64,000 bases of DNA from Pithys albifrons albifrons (GCF_047495875.1 NC_092467.1:16085566-16149565), one strand, 5' to 3'. Shown: positions 23,532 to 39,108, counted from the stretch's first letter. A program made the numbers and translations. The notes: a model not told the origin generated them from the sequence alone.

Positions 23532-26500
23532 TATGCTTGCTTTCTTTTAAATGTCTCCTTTCCCCAATTTAAAAAAGTGAACATGAATTATATACTCCCC
23601 ATGGCCAGCTAAAACTGAACATCTGAAAACTCTAAACAAATGAAAAAAGTTGACTCCTACATGTTCAATTTGCTGAGTAATGCTACCCCTTAAAAATTCT
23701 ACTCTAACTCTTGCAAACTATTTGCTATTCTTTCAAACCACATCCTTTGGAGACAGATCTTACTACTCTATGTTGCATAATGTCTGTGGCAGTCATGCTC
23801 TTTATCAGCTTTATTAGCACTTAACAACTCTACACTTAATAACTCTACAAATGTTTTCCATTTCTTTTGCTTGTTATGTCTCTGTATGGTTATACTAAAC
23901 GCTCTGTCAGAAATTGCTATGAATAGGACTGTTACATTCCTTAGCAATGAGCAGTGATCTGCCTTTAGAAAGAAGAGGCATAATTTGGAAATGAGCTTTT
24001 TCCCTCTGTGTGGTGCATACATACTTAAACATACGTGTAGGTATGCGACAAGTATATTTATACATATGTACATAGCAGTACATATACATACTGCTAACAC
24101 GTGTACATACTATGACACAAAATACAGTATTTCTGAATGTTACAGTTCAAATATGCTACAGTCTAAATATAATAGCTTCGATATAAAAGGTGGTACAACC
24201 AAGATGTGTTAGAGACACATTTTAGAGTTTAATGCCTCCTGGTAACAAGACACAAATAAATACCAAAACAGTTAATTTTTTGTCATAGAAAACAAAACTT
24301 AATACAGAAAAATAACAAAGAAATCAAAAGGGAAGAGCTGCCCTCTATCTACCTTACTGAAATCTTACCATATCTTAATATTACATTTGTTGTGAACCCT
24401 CAATTCCTATAACATTTGATATGGAAAAATAAAGTGAAAGTTGGTGTTTTAAAAATCCATTCACACAGATTAGCAAATGGATATTGACACAAGTACAGCA
24501 GTTCTTTTAGGACATTAGAATGGAGAAATGAAAGTTTGTTTACCTCAGAAACAGAACTTAGTGTAACAATAAGAAGTTGTATAATCAGACAATCTTCCAT
24601 GTCTTATTTCTTTTGCTAGTTAAACAGTTCCGTGACTAAAGGTGTTCAGAAAAACACTGGGATGTGGAAGCTATGATAGCATACCTCCTGGTGCATAACA
24701 TCTAAACACACTGGAGATGGGTTTATAAAAATATGAACTTCATTTTCTAACATTTATCAGAAAATGCAGTCAAATATGAAGTATTGGAATAGAAAACAGC
24801 AGTGAAATCTGGGATGTGTTCAGATTTGATAATAAGAAAACACCCTTCTCTATTTCAATAGAGCATTATTTGAAGTCATATAACCTTTAGACATTGTCTC
24901 TTACATGAGAAAAACTTTGTCTAATCTCTACATCAACATACTGATTTCAATATGATTGATTTCAAACTCTTTGCCAAAGGTTTTTTTCCACTGACTCGGA
25001 AACTTTGCTTATTATGCACATTACTTTACGCCACTTGCTTTGATGTGTCACTACAGTAAATCAATACTATTACCATTTCACAGGGCATTCATTTGACAAA
25101 ATTGTGACTAAAGATCATGGTTCTAACAACTACATTTGAGCAGAGCTAACACTGAAAAGATATGCCCTATCCTTACAACAAAGGTACACATGTTTATAAA
25201 CAAATGCACCATAGCTCAGTTCAGCAGAACTGACAGAAAAAGTTTGCACATGACTTTAACCAAGGCATTTAATTCTCCTTGACAGACAGTATCACCTAGA
25301 CTTCCACCTTCCTTTTATGGTGTTTTTCAGATTAAAAAAAATGTTGTTAGTATTATTACTTTGGTTTGCTTTCTCCAAAATACCTTGTGATATAAGAAAA
25401 AATATAAACAAATGCTCCTTTGATAGTGGTCTGGTAGTAGGGAAAGAATACTAAATACCCTTACATTTCATCATTTCCTATTATACACTACCACAGTGAA
25501 GAAGTACTTTATGGAATATGATCAGTAATCACTACAGTGCTGAACTACTTGAAGAGGCAAGGACAGCTAAAAAAGGTAAAACTTGGGGTAGGTTTTAAAT
25601 GAAGAGTAGGAATTTAACTGTATGTTTAAACTCTTTGAACCTACCAAGATTTCAAAATTGTGATGATGACTTTGTGAAAAATTATTATCCTCCCCAAAGC
25701 ATTTCTGACTCGTATTTGCTTCTACTTGTAATAAAAACAATATAAGCACAGTATTTCTGAAGGAATTTCAATGCCTTTGTGTTTGATGCTGGTGAGAAGT
25801 TATAAGTCTCCATTTTAGGAGGCTGTTTGATCTTTTCTGTAGCATATGCAAATATGGTATGAGATAGCAGAACTTAATACTGTGATCAAGATTTTCATCT
25901 TTGGGAACTTAATCAAAATCTGGCTTGGATCAGATACACCAATAGTTTTAAATTTAACACTGGAAGAACATTTGAGTTTAGCAAATAATATAATGCCTAA
26001 CTACTGAGTGCCCAGAACATGCAAGGAATAGGATACCAAATACTAAATGCAACTACCAAGCACTCAGTTCGGCCAACAACACTACAAATATGGACACACA
26101 TTTTGTATAGTCATGGTCTCTTAAAATTGAGATTGTAACTTTTTATGTACTCATTTTCTAAGCTACTAAATAATTTTTAAGCAATGTAGTTTAGTAATGA
26201 TAGTGTAAGATGTGTATCTGTTTGCCTGATGATGCAAACCATAAAGAATGCATGGAGTTCATTCTCTGTTAATTTCTGAGCATTCTTTCAGGTGGTGTTT
26301 CAGGCTATCTACATGACTGCTTACAGGATGTCTGTCTTTATGCAGTATTGTGACACTCGGAATCATCCAATACATTTTTGCCAATGAAAATGTCGTAGAT
26401 TCAGAGAACTCTCAGCTCACATATTTGTTCTGAGAAAGCTTAGTCTTGTTGACTTTGAAGTCAGGAATCTGTTTTCAGGGGCTTTTTGCATAGGGTTTGG

Positions 26501-29500
26501 TGGTGGGAATTATGTTGACTTCTGCTGAAGTGGAATCTGTTAGGTATAAACATTTATCCACATATTCAGACTACACTTTAATAGCTCTGCTTATACAGTA
26601 GTTTAAACATAAGTGTGTCTTTGTAATTAAACTGTGTATCCAAACTCCGAACATGAGCCTGTGCTCATACATGGGCTCTGGGTGAGCGTGCTAACATTGG
26701 AATGGGACTTCTTGTGTGCCTTCTACCCTGTCATGCAGAACTATTGGTAGTGTGGATAAGAAACACAGACATAGCTATGTCTGCTCAGCCCAAGTGTGCC
26801 ACTGTACATCCCATCATACTTTGCAGCAATATCAGATGCCAGCCAGGTTGCTATTCTGTTCAATGACTTCATGGTTCAATAGAAGTGCCTTACCAGAAGT
26901 GCATGTAACCAAGCCTGCCCTAAGCGTTGCAGGTATCCAGAGCACCTCAGGCTCTCAGCTTGCCTGGAATTGGGACTCCTATTTCCTTTGGCAGAATAAA
27001 GATAGGCTGCATATGAAAAGAGGGTTAGAGGTTGTTTCATACATGTTTCCGAACAAATATAGATGGGGTCTTTCTGTATAAATATTTTTCAACTTTTCCA
27101 ATAGGCTTTGTTTTGAAATTTGTTATTTCCAAATACTCTGGAAGAACCAGAAAATCAGTAGGATCTTGGAACAGACTGCTGGAGTGGGAAACCTCTGGCA
27201 GAGTTCTGGGTAAACAGGAATCACACATAAAGAGCAAAGTTCCTTTGAGTTTGGAAAGAGTTCAGCCATACATTTGACTTTAAAAAACATCTGTCTTCAA
27301 CCATTTCCAGCATATTTATTTAATTTGAGACAGATGACTCTCATTAGCCTGTTGGTGGGGCTTGGTCCCCTGAGGGAGTGTCGTGCTCTCCACTGCTAGC
27401 TGTGGCTTTTTTAGTTTCTGAATGAAGAGCTATAGAAGTTCCTCATTAGAACAGACACAAACATAAAGGGTCAGAAGCCAGACCACATTTTTTCTGCAGT
27501 AGAGTTCGTCAGTCCACCTATATATTTTCAAGTCTGTATTTGGATAGCATATTTTAAGAAACTGAAACAAATGCTACTGGATGCCAAACCTCCCATTTTT
27601 CAAAACAGTTTCTTCTAGTGCACTATCTCCTCATTACTTATCTGGTTTCTGTTTTCAATGAAGCTGCAATAATTCAGCAAATTCTTGGTATTGAGTGGGT
27701 CTACCTACTCACAAATGTGGTTGGACCAACAGTGGTTAGGAAATCTCAGTGCAGCTGCGTTTCTCAGAAACCAACAATCTGGAGTGCTGGCCCTATAACT
27801 GGCAAAAGAAGGGATCAAATTGTTTTGTTCAGCTTCCTTTTAACCAGACACGTACTGCACATATTAGGGGAAACACATTCTGCTGCAATAATTTGTCTGC
27901 AATTAAGTTTTTCCTTTCACCAGTGTGGGAAAAGAAATACATTCAGCTGCCTTCGCTGCTGTCCCCTCTGGCTATTCGATACAAAGGAGTCATTAGAATT
28001 ACTTTGGGGTTTTTTTAACTGGAATTTTGTGTGCTAGGGAATAGAAAAATTGAGATAAATATCTCATCTGTGGCTTAAAATCTGTCCAAAGAAGATAAAT
28101 GGGAGGTTCTTAAATTAAAATTTATACTCTACAGAAAAAAATTCCTTTGTTTCAAAAAATACCTGGTGTTTGTTTTTTGGTAGTTGTACTTTTTCAATTC
28201 AAAGACTAGCCAGTTTGTTTGTAGAGATTAAACAACTATTACTTTTTAAATTTAGAATCTTTCATCACATCTCTCAGTTCTCAAATGCTTTATATTTCTC
28301 TACTCCATGAATCTGGAAAAGACTGATGCAAAAGTGGGAGGCTATGGAAAAGGAAGAACATCTGACTCACACAGTTAAAAATCATGGCCAAACCACTCTG
28401 CAAGGAGGAGGTACAATGTCCTGGGAAAACTGAAAACTAGCTGTTGGAAACAAGAAATGCCAGCTGTGTTCAATAGTCTGTGTGAATCTGCGTATTTGGT
28501 GTACTGCTCTAAATATGAACTTACCTATGTGCATTTAAAATTAATGTGACAGAAACTGACATAAATAATTACTGAATTAATGAAACCAATTAAACTAAAT
28601 GCAAACTTACTAAGGCCTCTCTGTGTTTGAAAGAAGAGTTGGGATATTTATATATTAAATTGTGTGTATATCTGTAAATATTAATAAGACTGATAATTAC
28701 ATAAGTAAAACAGAAGTTTTCTTTTGTCTAAAAATCCATTTTTATGCTCAAAAGTGATGTAATCAGTTGTTTAATTAAAAGTCTGTGCTCACAGACAACT
28801 CTGTTATGGAAAAGAAGAAACTAATTTTTGATTTTTGGAATTGTTACAGTAGACTGCAGTTATCCATGTGACTCAAGCCAGCAATTCTCTTTTTTTTTAT
28901 TACTAGATAGCTTTTATTGCTATTTGTCTTTATTGTGTATATGGGAGGTCTGTTTTTAATGAGCAGAATTTTTTACAGTGATGTTCTCTAAGAAATGTAT
29001 CAACAACTGAGATTTCAAAATATTTCTTTCACACATGAAAACTTAAGTAACTGAGGCACCATAACTGCGAGAATTCCGAAGGGCATAAGGGATCTCCCCA
29101 AACGCGATGAAGTGGAGAGGCCTGATGGAGACAGGAGCAGCACAGACACTGCCAAGTGCTGGCTACATTCCCAGCCCTCAGTGACAGCCACTTTACCTGC
29201 AGCAGGAGCAGTGCAAGAGGTGCTGGATGGATATCTAAGCGCAGGCACTGAAGCTTGTTCCCTCCTCATTAGACCCCAGATTGGCTTAAGGGCATAGGTG
29301 CTTAAGAAGATTATTTATTTTTTCATGCAGTGGCCTGAAATACTTCATTTTTTCAGATTTGACAAGCAAAAAGGCCAGAAAAGTTTTCTCTTGGAGCTGT
29401 GACAAACATTGCTTGGGGTGGGTTACCTGTATATCATGGAAAACATGAACAAACAGCTGTGAGAAAACTTGGATCCAGAAGATGTGGTAAAGGGGAAGGA

Positions 29501-30769
29501 GCAGTAAAACCAACTCCATAGCATATTCTGGTGAAGCAACAACTGCAACCACCAATAACAAATGCTATGAATAAGTATTAAAGCCCACTGATAACTAGCA
29601 GCAAATCCAACAGAAAATACAGGAAAAGCAGTGCTTTTTAGCAATTACAGCAATGCCTTGCCTAACATTGCAGTTTCAAAAGCAGAAATTCTAGAAAGAA
29701 CTTAAAGCAATTTCTGCTCTTATCTATGAACCCACAAGAGCTGAAGTTCCTACTGTGGCACTGGGAATTGCTATAAGGAATATGGAAGTCCTCTTAAAAA
29801 TGGAGTTAAGTCTACTCAGAAGTCACTGCAAAAACTTTTCAGATCAGTAATTTACAACGGGATGCAAGAGCCACTCAAATGGATTACTGTCTCACTGGGA
29901 AACGCCACACAGTGAGTATGAGGTGCAGGGTGTTAAAGCCACCAGAGACAGGTATCTCCATGAAGCTTATCCAGATAACATTGACCCAAGTAAGAAAACT
30001 TCAGAAATCAAGCTCTAAGCAGTAACTTAATAGTTCAGAGTTCTGTATGTGCATGGAGGCTGAAAACTGAGACATGTTGCAAAGGCCACACAGAGTAAGG
30101 CAGACTAAAACAAGCATGATGTATCTTCAAGATAGAACTTGGTCCCACTAGTGGCTTGTATTTCAGCTACCAGAGGCAAGAGATCTGATAAGAAATTACT
30201 TGAAAATGGTACTGGACTATCTACCAGCCGAGAATTGAAGGAGCAGTGCATCTTGTAAGGATCAAATCCAAATGTTGAACCCTTTCTGACACAGTTTGGC
30301 TTAGGTTATTCTATGTGTTGTCAGACAACATGAAGATTAAGCAGTTTCAAGAGGTGCATGAATGAAGAGAGAGGTCTTTTCTTATTTTATGTTGTGATCA
30401 GGAGGTAACAACAGCAGAGGCTGCCCGTTTGTGTGGCACCTCATTCTGTATTTCAGAATCCAGGGGAAGATCCACCAGATAATGTTGTTTGTCATGTCCA
30501 TGTACGTATGTGGGCTGCCTCTGTGATGATGTGCATCTCTAGTCTATGCACAGGCAGACAAATAAGATATTAATTGTTACTAAGCAACTGTGGTACCTAG
30601 TAATATAGACCTAAGTTTGGGCTGCCGGGCCTGGCCCCTGAAAAGAGTCTTGGAAGATTTAATGGAAAAATACTGCCCTTTCTGACCCTCACTTGTTGAT
30701 CATTAGCCAGTATGCTGCTGAAAACAGTGCTGAGGCAGCAGGGAGATGTCTGTAGCCCAAAGGAACCCG
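23532..30769. other. Intergenic desert, no gene seen
   Basis: About 7 kb of AT-rich DNA. A stretch at about 24020-24110 is dense in ATGTAC/TACATA words and partly self-complementary. Open frames such as 26716-27081 and 27618-28037 on the plus strand have no recognisable product. Confidence 0.6.
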
Positions 30770-30801
30770 AGGGGGTCGGGGGTGGGGGGCGGAGGGGGGG
30801 G
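30770..30801 (+). repeat. G-rich tract, quadruplex candidate
   Basis: Six runs of G (3 to 9 bases) within 32 bp, split by TC, T, C and GA-type spacers. It satisfies the four-run quadruplex pattern several times over and is isolated in AT-rich DNA. Confidence 0.75.
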
Positions 30802-33800
30802 AAGCCTTGGAGTGCAGTGTAGTACCAAAGCTCTGGGAAAATATCTTAGGAAGCAGACTGCTCTAGCAAACCCTCTGTGACTGTTCAAGATTCTCCGGTA
30901 TCAAGACAGACTTTATCCAAGGTCAGAGAACCTTGTGTTTTGTACACACTGTTCAGCAGATGGTTGAACTGCTTCCTTTATTCTGAAGCTTCCTGCAGAT
31001 GATAATCCCCAACATGGTGGTAGGACAGGGAATTGAAAGCACACAAAAAGAAACAATATGTTCTTTGTGTTTTTCACCATTTTGAATGACTATGTGGAAG
31101 GCAGCCCAACAAAATACTGGAGTTCTGCTGGGAATACGATCAGAGGGCCTGTTTGTTCTTTTGTCTTTGGTAGTAAGTGTAGCATCCAAATGTAATGTTT
31201 ACTCAATATCTTGGATTAATGAAACACTAGAAGGGTCCAGGCAGGCGTGATATTTGTATAGCCACACTTGATATGACACAGGCAAACAGCATGGGTCCCA
31301 GAATTCAGAGCAACTCCCTGCATGTTCAGAGTGTCCTGTTTAGAAAGAGTCTTAGTGATATTTTAGAACCTGATTTCCAGGCAGGTGATACACCTTGGTG
31401 GTCTCTAACAACCACTTCATGGGCAGAGCCGAGCTCTGGCAGAATGAGCAAATTGCCCAGGAGTCTCCAAGTCAGTTTGGCTAAAGGTTGAGTAAGGCAT
31501 GAATAGAGAAAACACATGAAGTATGAGCTGAAGAATTGAGCTGCCTTTTGTCAAGAATTAAGACAAGATGTCTTTAGGTAAGGTAAGATTTTCACTGGAA
31601 TCTCCTTTTGTATTAAGCAATATAGGAAACTTTAGGGATGGTTTCAGTGAACACAAAATCATTAGCTGATTTGCTTGGAACAGGAAAGCAGAAAGTACAC
31701 TACAGTGTAGAGAAGACCTGTATAAATGCTTTTGGCAAGATACAAAGCCAAATGTATAGCATTCTAGATTTTACTCTGTAGGTGGGTGCTTCTCAATGGT
31801 GATCTTACACCTGTGGGATTTTGGTTGCTACTCAGTGGCTGACATAATTAGTTACTACTTACTATGTGTGGGTAATGTGGCCAGTATAAACTCATGGAAA
31901 AAATCTGCACATAACTCTTTCAAGAGATGCATGTAATTTCTTTGCTACAGGTAAAAGTTAATTAATTTCTGGTATCTTTTAGTATTCTATTGCTTTTTAA
32001 TTTATTAGTGAAAGGTTTTGAATAGGCTGTGGAGTTCAGTGCTACAGTGGAAACTTATTCCTTATTCCAATGAATACATAATAAGAAATCTGTTCTCTGC
32101 TGGTGTTTTGCTTGGAATAGCACTCACAGGCCATGAACATCATTGGTATGAAACCTTGGCATTCTTTCGCTAAGGGTTGTGCACTTTTGTTCAGCATCCT
32201 GCTTGCAAACTGCTAGATGATGATGATTAGAGCCATAAAATCTTCACCATTTCATGTGATAAGAAGGAAAGAAATACAGGTTTGTATAAAATATCTGTGT
32301 TACAGAAATACACGTGCAGGTGATTGTAACTTCATCTAAGGTTGCTGTCTATCTAATAAAGCTGCCTAAAGCTTCCAGATGTCTTAGGGCAAAAGATTGT
32401 GGCTTTTTCAATGCAAAATGTATTACATGAAGTGGAGGCCCTTTTCAACCCATCAGAGGAAGACCTTGAAAGCAAACTCATTTCTGCCCTTTTTTCCACC
32501 CCCTTCAAGACACGGAACTATACTCATGCTAAAATACAAACTCCTCCTTGTTGTTCTAATCTGTTTCACAGTATGAAAATGCAGGAATTTTGCTGTAACT
32601 CCAACTACACTGTCTAGAATTCAAAAATTAGAAAAAATAAATTAAGTAGAATAAATACTATCTTTTCCTCCTGATTTTGAGAGGACTAAGCACCACCACT
32701 TGATGGATGTTTCTGCCATTTCTATCGCACACCTAAAAGAACCAAAGGAAAAGAGAACACCCAGAAGAAGTACTGGGAAGTGCATGCTGCTTTTACAGAG
32801 GAGCGAACTAGAGTGCAGGGTTACCTTTGACCTTTCACCCCTATGAAAGCATGACCTGCTGAGTTGAGTCCCAGGGAGTAGGACATCCCTAGGAGCACAC
32901 CTGAGGAGAAATTTCATGCTTGGAAACTAAAACCATGGAGACTGTTCTTGGCAGTTTAGCAATCCTCCATCCAGAAATAGATTATGTTGCAGACTTTCCC
33001 CAGATGTGAAGTGCTGAAAGCCACAGCTGCACAGAAGCAAGCTGAAGGAGTTAGAAAGGAAGCAGCCAAGGCTCTCTAACAATGTACTGCAAGGTATCAG
33101 AAGCCCTAAAATAAATATTCTTTACTAATAACTCATTTAAACAAACATTCACTCATTTACTAGTGAAAACTACTATCACTTTTTTATAAGGCTTCCATTC
33201 ACAATTGGAAGAAACACTATTTCTTACATAATTTGATCCCCTTGGCCTTTCAGAATAAGATGCAGCAGATCCAGCTAAAACTAAAAAGCCAAAGCCATAA
33301 AAACCTAGTCAGATGAAGGGAAAGCAATGACAATCTCACATTCCATATCCTCCTCCTGTGTTATGAAACCAAAATCAGAAATTTTTTAGACTCTATTAAT
33401 CTCTAATAGGTTATCTTTAACAGACACAATTCAAGAGGTGCAACACTTATTGACTTTAAAGACCTTATGTGAGGCATAAACCTCTAATATTGCTTTGTGC
33501 TCTATTTTAAGAGCATACACAAATTTGCTGAGCTCTAAACTTTTTTCAAAGAAGTAAGTGCCATCTCTAAACTCTGTGCTCCCAGACAGACAAAACATCC
33601 TATGTGGATAGCAGTCTAATAACAAAATGTTCGTTTCTGAAAAGAAGCTGCATGCAGTTATTGTAAAAGCAGCTCTTCTTTCTGGAAGAGGTATGCATGA
33701 CCTGATGGCTTACAGATGTGCACTGAAAACTGCCTTTGGCCTCCTTCATAGACTACCAGATGGTCTCACATCATGAGATTCCTCTCATGTATGACTATTG

Positions 33801-36800
33801 CAGTCTATGTGCTTAGTCACCAGAGCTATAAATAGTCTAATTTCTACTAATTTTTTTTCACCAGCAACATTCTTCAGCCATTTTCAAGATCTTTCTCAAG
33901 GAATTAGCAACAGCTTGAACACAGGGCTGGTTTATATAGTACTTGTTAAAATTTACAAACATAAGTATATCAAGTAGTTTCTGGAAAAAAATAATAAAAA
34001 AGGAAATAATTGTTGGAATTGCTGCCCTGAGTTCCCACAAAGAAGTTTAGCTTTTAGTGGTTGGTGTGGGAGGCACTGGTAGGAAGGAGCTGGTAATAAT
34101 TACTAGTCAAAGTTTCAGCCTTTTGCTTAGTCTATATTCTTCTGAATCTTACCACATGTGTTCTTTATTGCAAAAATCTGTTAACAATAATTACACAGTT
34201 CTACAGAAAGCACCCTGGTAGTCATATCAGATTCCCATGGTTTGTGCTGGGAATGGTTCTTGAAAAAGCAGAAAGGAGCCTTCCTTAACCCTGTGCTCAT
34301 TGCATTATTCTCAGCACGTCATCAATGATATCACACTTCTCTTGTATTGTGCTTTTACCAGAAAGCCATAAAGAAACTCAAAAGACAATTAAATGGTCTG
34401 GTCTAAAACTCATTGAGGAAATAATTGGAAAAAGACTAATGTTAAGTTCAGAGGATTTCGATTCGAAAGGATTCTTTTCACCCTGAAGTGCATGGCTCCT
34501 TCCTCTCTTTTCTGAAAAATGGTGGATTTGAAAGGGACCCAAACGTAAATTCCAGTTCCAAATTCTTCACATATCTTGAGGCTGTACTCACTGAGCTCTG
34601 AATTGTGCATCTGACTCCACACTAGTGGCTGAACCAAGCACCTCATTTGCAGGCACCTTAAGAGCATAGGTTATTTGTGCCTTTTAAAAAAATTAACCTA
34701 TTTGATTGCCATACATATAATGCACCGTGGTGGAGGAGGGGGAAGGTCACTTGTAAAACACAAAGTTTAACCAATGGTTTGCCTGCAATTAAAATGAGAA
34801 AATACCTAAACCAAGTTTTATTATAGAACTAAACATTATTTGATTTCAGTTTGTTTAAGGGAAACCCTCAGTTTTGGGCCAATTCAGACATCTCTTCATT
34901 CCTTCTTTTTTAAATAAGAAGAGATAATTTCCTAGGCAGGTAACATAGTAAAATATCTGAATATGTTTTGTCAATGTTTAAGCATCAGTTTGAATTTTCT
35001 GGGGGTTTTGTTGTTTTGGGGGTTTTTTTGCTACAAATGAAATACGAGATACTAGTGAAATGATCTTCACAGTGACAGAGAAATAATTCCATTTTTAGAG
35101 GACAGTTTCTCTCAAATCCATTTCATACACTCCTCTCCCCAGGCATTGCAGACTTGACTCACGTACTGTGATGATCAGCGGAAAGCACTCCATGTGCTCA
35201 CAGCTGTTTTCTGAGACACGTGTTGGAACTGGTATGAAATGCCTTATAAGGTGTTGCTCTGACTTGGCCTTCAGCATATTATTCTGAGATGTTTTTGCAT
35301 GACTTATATGAAATAAAAAGTTATGTAATCCAAAACCTGCAGATGTACAATGAGGAAAAGCCTCGCAGGGATTAAGTGATGTGGGTTTAAAATAACTAAA
35401 TACTACAAAAATAGCTATCAATTGTCTCCAGTGACACGGCTTAATCTACTTCCTTATGAGATATTCTTGAGTCTTTATCTTCTCACTTAATGGAAATAAT
35501 TAAAATTTTAGAGAAAAAACTTAGTACAGTTCTTATAATGTTCACTGATATTCTTCAAGGGCACTGGCAGCCACACAGTGGGGAACATGAAATGTTTGTG
35601 GACCATGTAGTTTTCAGGATCAGTTTTGAACATAGTGGTACTTGATTATCATTTACAGAGAAAGAGCTGTTCAATCTCTCCATGCTAGCAGACACACCCA
35701 CTGGTGAATGAGATAGTCCTTGACTAGCAGTTTGAAAAGCAGGAAATTACCCTTCATGTGACAGCACCTTCACGTGAAAAAAAAAAAAACAACCTTATCT
35801 CTGACTGTTTTAACTTTGCCATTTGTCAGCACGTGTTTTATGGAGCCATACCACTACCTGTCCCCTACCATTGGCTTTAAAGCATTTTAATACTGACATT
35901 TAAAAAATAAATTAGAAAGGAAAATGGTATCTTCATCAATGATTCCATTTGTTTCAGTAAACAAGATAATGAGAACGTTATTGCTGCACCTGAAACAGAA
36001 AGTCGCTGAGGATGAGGATACAAGTGAGTTGAAAGGACCCAGTGGGGTCTCCTGACTTTATTTATTTTCTTGTTATTGATCCAAACTAAAGTTCCTATAC
36101 CAGTTCCACTTTTGATCAGTCACTTCACATGAGCATTAGAGCTGAACTTTACAGAAGAGGCATGTAACTTGAGAGCTACAGTTTGGTGTCTTGTGCTAGA
36201 GGATCCAACAATGTCCTCCTCTGTTTTTTCAGATGCGCTCTTCTTCTCATTTCCTCCAATACAGTGAAATACCCTGGTTGCCTAATAAATTCCTCTGATA
36301 TAATGTTATTTTATGAAAGCTTGTATAAGAAAAGCCAACGGCTTCTAACCTTTCAGCTGACTAATTTCCAGTCCTTTTCTTTATAGGCAGAGGTGTTAGT
36401 CATTGCTTCCCACTGCCCTGCTCCAGGCTGTTGCCAAGCTAGTTTATAGTAAAGCCATATTTCGGAAGACCGCTGTACAGGTCCCAAAACCATCTTCATC
36501 CCACAATGGTTTTGGAAAGAGCACTTCATTATTCCCATTCCAGCCATGCCTGGAAACAGGTGAATGCAAAATCAGAATTCCCCCCTCAGCACTGGAATAT
36601 CTGCTGACCATGCTCATAACCTTCATCCACTGCCAAAAGCTACCAGTGCTTCCAGGGCAGTAACACCTCAAGTCTGTGAGTTTCCCTTCACCTGACAGGA
36701 AACTACAGGTCTAGCCAGCAGTAGAACTATTTTCATTCTTTACGTTTTTCTGAAACCACAAGGTGCATGAACATTTAACTGTTTAGTTAGCTCATTCTTG

Positions 36801-36890
36801 AGTGCAATGCCCAGTGCCCCTGATGAACACCAGATACATTATAAGTTTGTGTGCAGTCTCTGGGAGAGGCATATTGAACATTCTGTCAAA
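30802..36890. other. Intergenic desert, no gene seen
   Basis: About 6 kb of AT-rich DNA with only short homopolymer runs (for example an A run at about 35777-35789). No exon, RNA gene or repeat that I can support. Confidence 0.6.
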
Positions 36891-37330
36891 CTAGTGCTGT
36901 GACTGGATGAAGTCTGTTTGCCTGGGAAAGGGAAGCACTTCATTGTGAGAGCAACCGGACCTTCTTAGGGTGGAAAAGTTCTCAGGGTACAGCCTGGGGC
37001 AGCCACAGGGAGAGAGAAATGAGAAACTGTACAAACTGGGAGAGTCCTGTGAGAAGGGGTTGCACCTGCTGCGGGGAGCAGCTCCAGTGTCAGTATGACC
37101 CATAACAGGTAGAAGGCAGCTTTGACTGCAATAACATGTGAGGTAGGAGCAGATCTGGTCAGTTGGTTGTGCAGACCAGATATCTACAGTGGTCTTACTA
37201 CAGTCAAGTTCTACACTAGTCCTGCGACCAAAAAGCCCTACTGTAGTTGTAAGACATGGAGTGTCCCGGAGCAAATCTTGCACTTCAGTTCCATCTGAAA
37301 GAAGTCCTGTTTGTGTGCTCTGAGTTTGCA
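36891..37330. other. GC-raised block with 146-codon minus-strand frame
   Basis: Base composition is higher in GC than its flanks, and the minus strand is open for 146 codons, rich in Ser, Cys, Thr and Pro. I recognise no domain, and a frame of this length is expected a few times by chance in 64 kb. Probably not coding. Confidence 0.4.
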
Positions 37331-37560
37331 ATACATCTGTTTACAAGTCTTCTTTTTAGACTCCTATGCCCAGCAGAGCAGCATTTTCTATTATTACAGA
37401 TTTACATTTTTAAGGTTTATTATTTGTGCATTCTAATGTATATAGTTATAATAATGTACAACCCATCTTAAAGGAAAAGGCCTATGTGGAATGGAAGGGT
37501 CCCAGTTCCTTCTCACATCTCTGACTGACACAGCTTAATATTGTGTCTTGTTTCTATAAG

Positions 37561-37694
37561 CCATACAATATTCAGCAAAACAACACAAAATGACTGAGAG
37601 GATACCTAAACAAACCCATAAGCTAAATTCTGCAATTTTCTCAAAGGATACAAATGCCTATTTCCCATTAAATTAATGAGTATGGGTTTTCCAT
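37561..37694 (+). repeat. 135-bp dispersed direct repeat, copy A
   Basis: Nearly identical to 39109-39243 (about ten substitutions and one 1-bp gap by eye, about 92% identity). Similarity stops sharply at both ends. It has no terminal inverted repeats and no recognised family. Confidence 0.85.
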
Positions 37695-39108
37695 GGTTTA
37701 CTGAAAAGATAAGACTACAGACTGTAACAGTCAAAGTAAGTGGATTTTTCAGTCATCTGAAGAACATCAATCTTGTTCTTCCCTTAATAAACCAGTACCC
37801 CAGAAATTCTGAGCTGCTACTTATGTAACAATATTCAGGATCTATTCCTCTGCATTACTAAATTTACAAACATGAAGTGCTTTTGGTATTAATAATATAT
37901 TCCTGACCTTTTTCATGCAGTCAGCTTCTCACCATTCATTCTGTGATGTGATGATGATAGAAGGAAATGAGAAATGGAAATTCTGGCACTGAAAGGCAAG
38001 CTCAGAGCAGACAGAAAGGGAAGTATCTGTACATTCAGATCATTGAAAAGGTGTATTACAGGAAAGCAGAGTCAAAAATCTTCTCCATGAACTCATATCT
38101 GAGGATAACAGTTTTCAGCTTGTGCTTTTTAATAGTACAAGATGTGAACTAATTTATTTAATTAGAAGAATGCAAATGTATTTTATAAAAATTTTTAAAT
38201 CAGCATGTGTTTATCTGATTCCATTTTTACAGTGAAACTTTAGCTTCTCTATTATGACTTCCTTTTTGACCTTAGTCACTTCTGAAGAAAGGAGAAACGA
38301 GCTGTATTGCAGTCTAAAGCTTTTGTCATCAGCCATAGAAGACTCCAGCCAGCAACTGGAGTGTTAACACCCGAATTTGGTCTCCTGTTGACACTGCATC
38401 AGCCCTTGAGCCTTGTTGCCCTTGCACAGCCAATTTGGTCATATGAATACAAAAGGTGGGATCTGAGAAGACAAGACTGCAAATCACCTTGTATTTGCAC
38501 AGGCTGGTCTTAAGATATCCCATCTAGCTAGCAGCTCCCTCCTCCTGCCCTTCCAGATTTTACGACTGACCAAAATTCTGAACTCTGCAGTTTTCCCAAG
38601 CAATGCTGCAATTCACCTGCATATTTCTAGATACACAATCATGACAAGTTTTATCTTTTTGATGTCTATTCAAAGCAGAACTCATAACCTCTATCACAAG
38701 GTCTCTCAGCATCTTGTCATTAAGGTGGACCAAGTGACGTGGGAGAATACTGAGAGGCATGAGGAGAATTTGAAACTAATTTTTCTTCTAAACATTGAGG
38801 AACATTCTTCTCTCTGGTACATGTACACTACGAGGTATCACCTGCCATTCCTTAAGAATGCTGTAGAGCAAGTACACTCACCCATGGCAAGGTCTGTTAG
38901 GTAAAATTATATTTCCCAGGCCATTCAGGTATTATTGCCTTTTTTGCAATTTCCTTTTAGCAAAACTGTGCTGATGGGATAACACATCAGCCAAAGGAGT
39001 ATCAAATGGTCAAGTCACTTGTGGCTTGACAGCACAGTAGACTCTATATTTTGGCATGAATTTAACATGTACAGAAATAGATTACTCTCTCAGCAACTGC
39101 ATGGTATG

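Noticed and set aside
27618..28037. 139-codon plus-strand frame
   Set aside because: No recognisable product, overlapped by another open frame, no supporting splice or promoter signal.
36891..37331. 146-codon minus-strand frame
   Set aside because: No domain, no splice partners; chance length for a GC-raised patch.
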